From: Dyella lipolytica
GTDB taxonomy: Bacteria; Pseudomonadota; Gammaproteobacteria; Xanthomonadales; Rhodanobacteraceae
DNA length: 64,000 bases
Assembly (NCBI RefSeq): GCF_030160075.1
Contig: NZ_BSNQ01000003.1
Location: 186,001-250,000, forward strand
Direction: 5' to 3'
Shown here: in pieces, positions 57,297-64,000 of the stretch
How positions within the stretch are numbered: position 1 is the stretch's first letter
Layout of the letters: the number at the start of each line of letters is the position of its first letter
Program-made: the position numbers and the translations under genes
Notes under the pieces: model-generated
The model's database searches: none
Told to the model about the DNA's origin: nothing
Seen by the model: the letters and a program-made list of their open reading frames with translations, nothing else

Positions 57297-58849
57297 GATT
57301 GTGGGGCTCCGGCGAGATTCGAAGTGGAAGCAGGGGAAGAAGAAGTCGTCTGCGGCGATGCGTTACCGGCGTCGACGTGATAGCCACCGCCCAGCGCCTT
57401 GATCAGCGCGAGGTCCGTGCTGAGTGCTTGCGCTTGCAGGCTGATGGCCTGGTCTCGCTGCAGCAGCAGCTGTGCTTCGGCAGCGAGGTTTTCGCGGGCG
57501 TCCTTGACGCCGCGCTGGGCGCGCGCCTGCGCGGTAGCAACCAGCGTCCCGTTGGCCTGCACTTGTGCATCTTGCTTGGCGCGGCGCGCGGCAATTTGCT
57601 GCGCAGTCACGGCTTGCGTTGCGACATCTTTGGCAGCACCTGTCACCGTTACGTTGTATTGCGCGATGGCGTCATCGAGTTGCGCTCGGCTGGCGCCGTA
57701 GGCTGCCTTCAACCGCCCTCCCTCGAAGATCGGCAAATGCACGGCCGGCGTGATACCGAAAACCCGGCTGCCGAGTTCGAAGAGATTGCCGAGATCGCCC
57801 CTGCTGCCTTTTGCCAGGCCAGGAATATTGGGCGAACCCTGATTGGTGCTGGACAAGCCAGCCATCGCATTGATGCTGATGTCGGGGAAATACTCGGCAC
57901 GCGCCACATCGGTTTGTTTCAGCGCGGCCTCGACTTGCCAACGGCTGGCGGCAATGTCCGGACGGCGCGCGATCAGATCCAGTCGCGCATCGTCAGGCAA
58001 CGCACCCGCGACGTCCGGTAACGCATGCGGTTGCAGTGGGGGCAGTTCGGCGGGCGACACACCCACGAGTGCGGCGAGTGCCACCTTGCGAATCTCGATC
58101 GAGCCTTCCAATGTCACCTGCGTCTGCTGCGCACCAGCTAGTTGCACGCGCGCCTGTTGCACGGTGTCAGGCAGATCCACACCTTGTCGCACGCGCAATT
58201 CGGCGATCTGCAGCAATCGCTGCTGCACCGTCACCGCCTGTTGCGCCAATGTGAGTCTGTTTTCGTCGGCAAGCCAACCGAAATAGGTATCGGCCACCGC
58301 ATTCTGGATGGTCAGTGCGGCGGCACTGCGTTGCGCTTCCGCTGCGTGGGCCTGATCTAGCGCCGCTTCGATCGATTCGCGTTTCTTGCCCCACCAGTCG
58401 AAGTCGTACTCGAGCTGTACGCCGAGATCGGCCTGGTTATACCAATTGAAGCCGAGCAGGGACGGTGGAAACAGACCGTGATCGCTCATGCGTTGACGTG
58501 TCAGTTGCGCATTGCCGTTGATGCTCAGGCCGGCCTGTGCGGCGGCAACTTTCACGGATTGTTCGGCGGTCTGCACGCGCGAATGCGCCTGCGCCAGGTC
58601 TGGCGACTGTTTCATGGCCAGTGCGATCAGATCATCCAATTGCGAATCGTTGTATACGCGCCACCAATCGGTGGCGGGCCAACCTGCGCGAGTGGGGGCT
58701 TGCAGGCCGGCCAGCGGGACGTCGTCACGTAGCGTAGGATGCGGCAATTTCGCCGGAGCGAATGCGCAGCCCGCGAGGACCACCGTGCATAGCATGGTTA
58801 ACGCAAGCGGACGAAGACGCACGGGAGGCTTGGACGAAACAACGTTCAT
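57293..58849 (-). CDS. Outer membrane efflux lipoprotein (NodT/OprM type)
   Basis: TolC-superfamily channel of 518 residues. The lipobox VVLAGCAFAP makes a lipidated cysteine near residue 28. The two OEP repeats (about 60-260 and 290-490) carry WWRVYNDSQLDDLIALAMKQSPDLAQA, EYDFDWWGKKRES, DLIARRPDIAASRWQVEAAL and FPDISINAMAGLSS. Its stop overlaps the emrA ATG (ATGA) and its ATG overlaps the marR stop, so all four genes are one operon. Confidence 0.94.
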   Translation of the reverse strand: MNVVSSKPPVRLRPLALTMLCTVVLAGCAFAPAKLPHPTLRDDVPLAGLQAPTRAGWPATDWWRVYNDSQLDDLIALAMKQSPDLAQAHSRVQTAEQSVKVAAAQAGLSINGNAQLTRQRMSDHGLFPPSLLGFNWYNQADLGVQLEYDFDWWGKKRESIEAALDQAHAAEAQRSAAALTIQNAVADTYFGWLADENRLTLAQQAVTVQQRLLQIAELRVRQGVDLPDTVQQARVQLAGAQQTQVTLEGSIEIRKVALAALVGVSPAELPPLQPHALPDVAGALPDDARLDLIARRPDIAASRWQVEAALKQTDVARAEYFPDISINAMAGLSSTNQGSPNIPGLAKGSRGDLGNLFELGSRVFGITPAVHLPIFEGGRLKAAYGASRAQLDDAIAQYNVTVTGAAKDVATQAVTAQQIAARRAKQDAQVQANGTLVATAQARAQRGVKDARENLAAEAQLLLQRDQAISLQAQALSTDLALIKALGGGYHVDAGNASPQTTSSSPASTSNLAGAPQS

Positions 58850-59370
58850 GGCGGATCACCCGCTTCGTATTTGAGTTGGCTGAGGTTGTAGGCAAGCTTG
58901 CGCAGCAGACGGCTCAAGTTGCGCCTGTCTGCATCGCTGAAGCCGGTAAAGATGAGCTTCAGACGGGGAAACATGGTGGGCAGCATCTTCAATACGAAGC
59001 GCCTGCCTGCAGTGGTGATTTGCATGACGACGCGGCGCCGATCTTCGGCGCTGGGACCGCGCGTAATGAGGCCTCGTTTGACCAGGGCGTTGGCGATGCG
59101 CGTCATGTTGGTGGCGCCTTGCGATGTGAAGACGCAAAGCTCACCCGGCGTGGAACTGCCATCCGGTCGGGAGAACAAGGTAATCAGCGTGCGGAACTCG
59201 CTGTCGTTGAGCTTGTAGGGGCGGAGCTTGTACTCAAACTCCGTTTGCATGCGCTCGCTCAACAGCATCAGCACACGACAAAGCGCCGCATCCTCGGGCA
59301 TCTCCGGAATCGCTGCGCGGACGCCGGCAATGCCTTCGTCCAGCCATTTGAGGTGGTCTATGAGGGACAT
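58846..59370 (-). CDS. MarR-family transcriptional regulator
   Basis: A 174-residue winged-helix regulator. The DNA-binding core is LNDSEFRTLITLFSRPDGSSTPGELCVFTSQGATNMTRIANALVKRGLITRGPSAEDRRRVVMQITTAGRRFV, with the DRR wing of the family. It heads the outer membrane factor-emrA-emrB operon, so it is the probable repressor of that pump, inactivated by substrates. The ATG at 59370 places a perfect palindrome 13-30 bases upstream; an upstream in-frame ATG at 59415 would put the palindrome inside the coding region, which is less likely. Confidence 0.93.
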   Translation of the reverse strand: MSLIDHLKWLDEGIAGVRAAIPEMPEDAALCRVLMLLSERMQTEFEYKLRPYKLNDSEFRTLITLFSRPDGSSTPGELCVFTSQGATNMTRIANALVKRGLITRGPSAEDRRRVVMQITTAGRRFVLKMLPTMFPRLKLIFTGFSDADRRNLSRLLRKLAYNLSQLKYEAGDPP

Positions 59371-59382
59371 TTCATCGGTGCA

Positions 59383-59400
59383 TATTTCACTGATGAAATA
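59383..59400. promoter_or_regulatory. Probable MarR operator
   Basis: Perfect palindrome TATTTCA-CTGA-TGAAATA, directly before the marR start, with a second half-site ATTTCATC at 59369-59376 that pairs with GATGAAAT (59392-59399). An AT-rich inverted repeat of this size next to the regulator gene suits MarR autoregulation. Confidence 0.65.
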
Positions 59401-59459
59401 AATGATGCAACACAATGCGGCCGATCCGCAAGTACCCGCCGATCAATCGGATGCGTGGA

Positions 59460-60224
59460 TCAAATCCCGAAGAGGCGCCGTACGTTTGCCGTGGTGGCTG
59501 CTGCGATGAGCTCGGGGTCCTCGTTGCGCAGCTGGGCGATGCAGTGCAGGACGTCGGGGAGGTAAGACGGTTCGTTGCGTTCGCCGCGATGCGCGGCGCC
59601 GGGTTGGTCGGGAGCGTCGCTTTCCAGCAGCAGATATTCGATCGGCATGTTGGCGACGATCCGGCGCAAGCGTTGGGCGCGTTCGTAAGTGATTGGGCCG
59701 CCGATGCCGAGATGGAAGCCGATCTTCCACAGCTGTTCGGCCTGTTCCTCGCTGCCCGAGAAGCTATGCACCACGCCGCGCAAGCCGCCGGTCCGTCGGA
59801 GAGTGGTTGTCACTTCATCCATGGCGGCGCGTGCGTGCAGGATCACCGGCAAATCGAACTCACGGGCCAGGGCCAGTTGCTGTCGAAAATAATCGCGTTG
59901 CCCCTGCGCATCGTGTCCTTCCTGATGAAAATCGAGGCCGATTTCGCCTACGGCGACGGGGCGTTGCGTATCGAGCCAATGTGACAAGGTTGCGAGATCG
60001 TCACGATGGTGCCGATGCATGAACATCGGGTGCAGGCCATAAGCCGGGAATAGCCCGCTCCCGGTGGTACACAAGGCATGGATACGCGACCAGCTTGCGG
60101 CATCCGTTCCCGGAATCACCTGCAGCGCTACGCCCGCGCTACGGGCGCGCCCGATCGCAGCTTCGCGATCACTGTCGAAGCGTTCATCGTCCAGGTGTAC
60201 ATGGCTATCGGCAAGTAATGGCAT
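59460..60224 (-). CDS. TatD-family metal-dependent hydrolase
   Basis: A 254-residue TIM-barrel deoxyribonuclease/hydrolase. The metal-binding residues are seen in DSHVHLDDERFDSDR, AVGEIGLDFH, LPVILHARAA, VVHSFSG and LLLESDAPDQPG. It is closer to the YjjV/YcfH side than to Tat-linked TatD. The start at 60224 aligns with the family N-terminus. It is upstream of marR but the latter has its own operator region. Confidence 0.92.
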   Translation of the reverse strand: MPLLADSHVHLDDERFDSDREAAIGRARSAGVALQVIPGTDAASWSRIHALCTTGSGLFPAYGLHPMFMHRHHRDDLATLSHWLDTQRPVAVGEIGLDFHQEGHDAQGQRDYFRQQLALAREFDLPVILHARAAMDEVTTTLRRTGGLRGVVHSFSGSEEQAEQLWKIGFHLGIGGPITYERAQRLRRIVANMPIEYLLLESDAPDQPGAAHRGERNEPSYLPDVLHCIAQLRNEDPELIAAATTANVRRLFGI

Positions 60225-60409
60225 GGCTTGGGTCGATTTGTTATGCAGCCCTGTCCTGACGCCGTGCTGTCGATTCGTGGCGCGAAAGGATCAACGGTCT
60301 TGAGATCAGTCTAAGCGCTATTCAGCGTCCCGGCGGTTCAATGCGCTTGCGCAGATTATCGCGGCGGCGCAGCGCAGGCGCTGGCTGTTTTAGTACAGGA
60401 GATTCGGAC

Positions 60410-61039
60410 ATGACCAAGTTAGCACTCAAGGCATTGTGCATAAGTGTGATAGCGACTTTTGCACTCGGTTTGGCGGCCTGCAGCAAGCAGGCGAGTTTCG
60501 ACGCGGGTACTGCGGGTGCAGCTCCGGCGGCCAGTGTTGACGGTGCCGCTCAGGCTACGCAGCCGGCTCAGTCGCCGCCGCCCGGTAGCGACGACGCGCA
60601 ATATGCCCAGGTGGTTAGCGTGGCGCCTGTTCGCCAGGCTGCCGGTCAACCGCAGCAGGTTTGCCATGACGAGGTGGTCACCAGGAAGGTGCCGCCGAAA
60701 GATGAGCATCGCATCGCTGGAACCGCCATCGGTGCGGTGGCGGGCGGGTTGCTGGGTCACATGATCGGCAGCGGCAAGGGAAATACCCTGGCGACCGTCG
60801 CCGGTGCGGTGGGCGGCGGCTATGCGGGTAATCGCATCGAGGCGAGCCGGCAAGAGCACAACGTCCAGTCCACGGTAGTGCATCGTTGCACTACCGTTGA
60901 AAGTAGTAGCAGTAATATCGTGGGTTATGACGTGACTTACGTTTACAACGGTGTGACACGTACCACTCGCATGGATCACGATCCAGGCAACCGCGTCAGG
61001 GTGGAACAAGGTGTTATGGCAGTCTCGGACGCACATTGA
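60410..61039 (+). CDS. Glycine-zipper 2TM lipoprotein (17 kDa surface antigen-like)
   Basis: A 209-residue lipoprotein with signal peptide and lipobox LGLAACSKQ (cysteine about residue 24). After an Ala/Pro/Gln-rich linker, the glycine-zipper segment IAGTAIGAVAGGLLGHMIGSGKGNTLATVAGAVGGGYAGNRIE (about 107-150) forms the 2TM domain. A C-terminal domain with YDVTYVYNGVTRTTRMDHDPG follows. The start has AGGAG eight bases upstream. It ends about 20 bases before a second protein of the same type, suggesting duplication. Confidence 0.88.
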   Translation: MTKLALKALCISVIATFALGLAACSKQASFDAGTAGAAPAASVDGAAQATQPAQSPPPGSDDAQYAQVVSVAPVRQAAGQPQQVCHDEVVTRKVPPKDEHRIAGTAIGAVAGGLLGHMIGSGKGNTLATVAGAVGGGYAGNRIEASRQEHNVQSTVVHRCTTVESSSSNIVGYDVTYVYNGVTRTTRMDHDPGNRVRVEQGVMAVSDAH

Positions 61040-61059
61040 TCGATTCACAGGAGGTCGTC

Positions 61060-61533
61060 GTGGAAATCAAGTCAGGCAAGTTCGCAGTGGTAGCGGCATT
61101 GATGGTAGGTATGGCGGCCCTTTCTGGATGTCAGACTCAACCGGTCTATCAGGCACAGCCGGCCTATGGATACCGCGGCTGCCAAAGCTGCGGCGTGGTG
61201 CAGCAAATTCAGCAGGTCTATGTGCAGCAGCAGGGTAGTAACAACGCGGGCATCGGCACCGTGATCGGCGCGGTGGCGGGTGGCTTATTAGGCAGCACGC
61301 TCGGCCATGGCCGCGGTACGACCGCTACCACCGTTGTGGGTGCAGTGGCTGGTGGCGCGGTAGGTAACGCCATCGGTTCGCAAAGCGGTACGCCTGGCAG
61401 TACCGTGCCGGCCTGGCAGATTGTCGTTCGTCTCGACAATGGGCAGTACGCGACGGTTACGCAGGTCCCCAATCCCGGCGTGCGCCCCGGTGATTACGTC
61501 GTAATCAACAATAATCAGGTTTATCCGCGCTGA
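61060..61533 (+). CDS. Glycine-zipper 2TM lipoprotein (SlyB-like)
   Basis: A 157-residue lipoprotein starting with GTG at 61060 after AGGAGG. The lipobox is AALSGCQTQ. A Gln/Tyr-rich stretch with a CQSC pair leads to a glycine-zipper core (IGTVIGAVAGGLLGSTLGHG, TTVVGAVAGGAVGNAIG) and a small C-terminal beta domain (WQIVVRLDNGQYATVTQVPNPGVRPGDYVVI). It follows the 60410 gene and shares its layout, so the pair may be co-expressed paralogues. A role in outer membrane integrity is inferred. Confidence 0.88.
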   Translation: MEIKSGKFAVVAALMVGMAALSGCQTQPVYQAQPAYGYRGCQSCGVVQQIQQVYVQQQGSNNAGIGTVIGAVAGGLLGSTLGHGRGTTATTVVGAVAGGAVGNAIGSQSGTPGSTVPAWQIVVRLDNGQYATVTQVPNPGVRPGDYVVINNNQVYPR

Positions 61534-61561
61534 TAAATAGACGTCTAAACGTCCATAAAAT

Positions 61562-61590
61562 AAAAGGCCCTCTGCAGAGGGCCTTTTTTA
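61562..61590. terminator. Bidirectional intrinsic terminator
   Basis: A 12-bp stem AAAAGGCCCTCT/AGAGGGCCTTTT with a 2-base loop, followed by TTTTTT, 28 bases past the lipoprotein stop and close to the end of the convergent SleB-type gene. It can serve both strands. Confidence 0.9.
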
Positions 61591-61608
61591 TTCGCCAAAT
61601 TGTGCGTA

Positions 61609-62043
61609 TCAGTTGATCGAATAGAACTTGTGATCGCCGATGGTGATTGCATGTAGATTGCGCGACCATGCAGGCGAAATCGATACGGTAGCGAAGTGAT
61701 CCGCATGCGGCACGAAGAAGCGCCGCTCGTCTACGGGAAGATCCCAATTGACGATCGACTTGCCCGCGATGTCCCATGCCTTCTGGAACGCTTTGAGATT
61801 GTCGATATCCTGGGACTGCGACGTAGTAGTGAGCGCAAATTGATGTGGTGACTTCACCACATCGCACACCGTGCCACCCCACTGACCGCGTTCGCGTCGG
61901 CGCATGGCAACTTCGGCCACGGCCATCTGACCGACCGTCGACTGGTCACGTGCTTCCAGATAGACGGTAGTCGCCAGACAAGTCTGGTCTGCGAGCGGTT
62001 GGGGCAGTACGGACATCAGCCACAACAACATGGAAAGTTTCAT
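61609..62043 (-). CDS. Exported SleB/CwlJ-family cell wall hydrolase
   Basis: A 144-residue Hydrolase_2 domain protein. The signal peptide (about 1-20, PLADQ end) is followed by TCLATTVYLEARDQSTVGQMAVAEVAMRRRE with the catalytic glutamate of the family (YLEAR), CDVVKSPHQFALTTT and a C-terminal ATHF-like FVPHADHF...FYSIN block. It probably cuts peptidoglycan. The ATG at 62043 has GGAGG six bases upstream. It is monocistronic. Confidence 0.9.
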   Translation of the reverse strand: MKLSMLLWLMSVLPQPLADQTCLATTVYLEARDQSTVGQMAVAEVAMRRRERGQWGGTVCDVVKSPHQFALTTTSQSQDIDNLKAFQKAWDIAGKSIVNWDLPVDERRFFVPHADHFATVSISPAWSRNLHAITIGDHKFYSIN

Positions 62044-62483
62044 ACCTGCCTCCAGCTTGCAGTTACATCGCGACATGACATGCATGTGTTGACGCAGTTG
62101 CGGTGGACGGGCGGGCAGACCGTTCCACCTGGATATATCGCCTGGGCCGAAACTTGTGGCACAAGCGGTTAGCCACGACATCGTGGCGAAATCGATCGAC
62201 TTGTCCGGTGCCGACCGTCATGAGTTTGCTGTGACGCTGCGGGGCAAAAGGCCCATGCTTGCAGCGTGTTCGCGCATACGGCGAATTGTCATCCGGCGAT
62301 GCTCTGCCGGGTCGCGCCGATCCGGACCCCTCCGGTTCGTCGCGTATAACGGCACCCTGCGGGCTGGTGGATGCCGAAAAAAGTTTGGCGGAATCTAGTG
62401 GGGCTTTCTTTTCTTTGCAAGTGCCTGGTCGGTTTGGTTCACATTTCACTCACATTGATGACACGCTGCACATCGTGCATACA
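62044..62483. other. Gene-free region of 440 bases
   Basis: Between the SleB-type gene start and the ygfZ stop. Open frames here have no family features. The stretch is less GC-rich near 62380-62540, where T-rich and A-rich runs (around 62380-62420) occur, and a GATCCGG/CCGGTTC imperfect hairpin lies near 62318-62338. It must hold the SleB gene promoter. I see no tRNA, riboswitch or repeat family. Confidence 0.5.
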
Positions 62484-63287
62484 TCAATCCGACCAAGTAT
62501 CGAGCAACTGCACTACTACACCATTATCGCTAGTGTTTTCTGAGCTTTGCATGATGCTGCTTGCTATGTCGTCAGTTATGACTGCAAGCGCTTCGATGCG
62601 TTCCTCGTTTGAGATGACGTTCAGCAATCGCACGAATTCGCGATCACCTCTACGCAACATACTCCCTTCTGCAACGGCTCGTGATAGTTCGACGCGATGC
62701 AGGTGCCGTTTGTTCCCGCCGCGATAGTGCAATCGCGCAACGATTTCCTGTCCTGGGTAACAACCTTTATCGAGTGCGATGCCGCCGAGTCGATGCAGCG
62801 ATAACGCAGGCGGAAGAGATTCGTTCAATGCATCCGCGGGAAGCCATGGCCATCCTGCGCGCAATTGCGCGAGTCGCCATGCGTCGTCATCGACAACATC
62901 GGTACCGAATTGCAAAGAGTGCGAACCGCAACCCAGGCGAATCACGTCACCGTCTGCGTCGACGATGTGCATGGGTAGTGCAGCGCCGCTTCCGAGCGTC
63001 GACGTGTTCGCAACGGACAAGCGCACACGCGAACGAAAGACGAAGCGTTGCAGCGCTTCTGCGAAGCTTGCGGCATCGCCACCGCGCAGCAGCAGCAACA
63101 ATCGCTCCTCGGCCAGTCGCGCGAGATGGAACACAGCGCGTACTCGCCCTTGTGCATCGAGCCAGCTGCTGAATTGCCATTGGCCGTTAGGCAGGGCACT
63201 GACCTGGCTGGTGAATTGGCTGTGTGCGAACGCAACAGCGTCCGGACCTTCGATGAAAACTGCTTGGGCGAGGTTGGATGTCGGCAT
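62484..63287 (-). CDS. ygfZ: Folate-binding Fe-S cluster repair protein YgfZ
   Basis: GcvT-like folate-binding protein that helps maintain certain Fe-S enzymes. The 267 residues carry the signature KGCYPGQEIVARLHYRG (about 174-190, with the key C176) and the upstream WPWLPADALNESLPPALSLHRLGGIALD. The N-terminal FIEGPDAVAFAHSQFTSQVS matches the GcvT fold. It is divergent from the SDHAF4-sdhC genes, a common neighbour since succinate dehydrogenase needs Fe-S clusters. Confidence 0.92.
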   Translation of the reverse strand: MPTSNLAQAVFIEGPDAVAFAHSQFTSQVSALPNGQWQFSSWLDAQGRVRAVFHLARLAEERLLLLLRGGDAASFAEALQRFVFRSRVRLSVANTSTLGSGAALPMHIVDADGDVIRLGCGSHSLQFGTDVVDDDAWRLAQLRAGWPWLPADALNESLPPALSLHRLGGIALDKGCYPGQEIVARLHYRGGNKRHLHRVELSRAVAEGSMLRRGDREFVRLLNVISNEERIEALAVITDDIASSIMQSSENTSDNGVVVQLLDTWSD

Positions 63288-63415
63288 GCGCTAAGAGAAG
63301 TGGGGGCTGCAGGGGCATGGTGCAAGGCGGCAGCCGGCCTATGCAGCGCTAGGCGCCGCACGTCAACTGGTTGTGCCGCTATGCCGCAAGTATTACGCTT
63401 TTAGCGATACAAACC

Positions 63416-63583
63416 ATGCCTGACACCTCCTCCAAACCCGCAACCAGTCCCGAACCCGCGAAGACGGAGCGCGTAATCACGCCTGCTTCGCCAACGCAGG
63501 AGAAGGAACCGGCCGGGCGACCGGCACCGGATCCCACACGCTACGGCGATTGGGAAAAGAACGGGCGCTGCATCGACTTCTGA
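63416..63583 (+). CDS. DUF1674 / SDHAF4-family succinate dehydrogenase assembly factor
   Basis: A 55-residue protein ending in the family signature TRYGDWEKNGRCIDF (usually RAIDF). The N-terminal two-thirds is Pro/Thr/Glu-rich and likely unstructured. Eukaryotic SDHAF4 helps insert the flavinylated SdhA. It lies 93 bases before sdhC, which supports the same role here. The ATG at 63416 is chosen; the start upstream in frame is unlikely. Confidence 0.85.
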   Translation: MPDTSSKPATSPEPAKTERVITPASPTQEKEPAGRPAPDPTRYGDWEKNGRCIDF

Positions 63584-63676
63584 TTCGCTGTACCGGCCGC
63601 GTCGTATAGGTGGCCATGGAACAGGGGAAGCAGAGGGTAGTGCGGGCATCAGCGATTCCACCCCAGGATAGCCGCC

Positions 63677-64000
63677 ATGGCAGACACGCGACGACCGCTT
63701 TCACCGCACCTACAGATATATAAGTGGCAAGTGCAGATGGTGACCTCCATCTTGCATCGCGCCACCGGCATTGCCCTGGCCGTGGGCACCTTGCTGATCC
63801 TGTGGGGCTTGCTCTCGCTGGCTGCCGGCGAAGATGCCTTCAATCAGTTCAAGGTCTGCGCTGGCAGTCCGATCGGGATCATCTTGATGATCGGGTGGAG
63901 CTGGTCGCTGTTCTTTCACCTGTGCAACGGCATTCGCCACCTGATTCAGGACGCGGGTACCGGTTACGCCATTGCCCAGTTCGTGCGCTCCAGCTGGCTG
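63677..64000 (+). CDS. sdhC: Succinate dehydrogenase cytochrome b556 subunit (3' end outside window)
   Basis: Membrane anchor subunit binding haem b and ubiquinone. The visible 108 residues show RPLSPHLQIYKWQVQMVTSILHR (quinone-site Ser and Arg) and the haem-ligand histidine region WSLFFHLCNGIRHLIQDAG, with three membrane segments. The full protein is about 125 residues, so the end is cut by the window. The start has AGGA eight bases upstream. sdhDAB presumably follow outside the window. Confidence 0.94.
   Translation, partial: MADTRRPLSPHLQIYKWQVQMVTSILHRATGIALAVGTLLILWGLLSLAAGEDAFNQFKVCAGSPIGIILMIGWSWSLFFHLCNGIRHLIQDAGTGYAIAQFVRSSWL

Noticed and set aside
62259-62543. Rightward 94-codon open frame in the gap before ygfZ
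   Set aside because: Overlaps the ygfZ end on the other strand, has no motifs and a biased composition; treated as chance.

Overview
This 64 kb window is ordinary, densely packed chromosome of a high-GC Gram-negative gammaproteobacterium, most likely order Xanthomonadales and plausibly family Rhodanobacteraceae (Dyella, Frateuria and Luteibacter relatives). The taxon is inferred from gene order and gene content: gcvR-bcp-phoH opposite dapA-bamC, pcnB-folK-panBCD, queG opposite nnr-tsaE-ami-mutL, rplU-rpmA-obgE, rpsT opposite murJ-ribF-ileS-lspA, a complete ccmABCDEFGHI set, a MetX-like enzyme of the serine O-succinyltransferase type, kynurenine monooxygenase and phaR/phaB. I see no insertion sequence, prophage, CRISPR array, integrase or other sign of a mobile island.

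Layout. 1-6.1 kb: lpxO-like hydroxylase (cut by the window edge), the leftward group gcvR-bcp-phoH-thiD, and rightward dapA-bamC ending in a strong bidirectional terminator. 6.1-10.8 kb: ferredoxin, tRNA-Glu, then pcnB-folK-panB-panC-panD (RNA polyadenylation, folate and pantothenate synthesis). 10.8-18.4 kb: queG (leftward) and nnr-tsaE-amidase-mutL-DUF1684. 18.5-27.5 kb: an enoyl-CoA hydratase, a rightward FKBP-DUF1289-Nudix-sulfurtransferase operon, and a leftward uvrA-thioesterase-DUF4139-enoyl isomerase group. 27.6-32 kb: DUF2059 protein, rplU-rpmA-obgE, and a Tat-exported glycosylasparaginase coupled to cutC. 32-38.8 kb: rpsT (leftward) and murJ-ribF-[leader]-ileS-lspA. 38.8-44.4 kb: diguanylate cyclase, M28 peptidase, a 2H phosphoesterase, tRNA-Leu, and a thiol pair (cysteine dioxygenase and MetX/serine O-succinyltransferase). 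44.4-51.2 kb: the whole System I cytochrome c maturation operon, leftward, with start/stop overlaps at most junctions. 51.2-59.4 kb: kmo-DUF3293, phaB and phaR, and a MarR-controlled tripartite efflux operon. 59.4-64 kb: tatD, two glycine-zipper lipoproteins, a SleB-type hydrolase, ygfZ, an SDHAF4-type assembly factor and the start of sdhC.

Most interesting observation. Between ribF and ileS lies a 23-codon ORF with its own ribosome binding site that ends in four consecutive isoleucine codons followed by the stop. It is followed by several mutually exclusive RNA stems leading up to the weak ribosome binding region of ileS. This has the design of a peptide-leader attenuator, here predicted to sense isoleucyl-tRNA(Ile) charging and to control isoleucyl-tRNA synthetase (and lspA). 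I do not know of a described proteobacterial ileS leader of this kind. Secondary observations are a perfect palindrome at the marR start, TGC/GCA-rich inverted repeats upstream of phaR and phaB, a shared extended -10 motif upstream of two unrelated metabolic genes, a cysteine dioxygenase with the residues for a Cys-Tyr cofactor, and a MutL that keeps the endonuclease motif.
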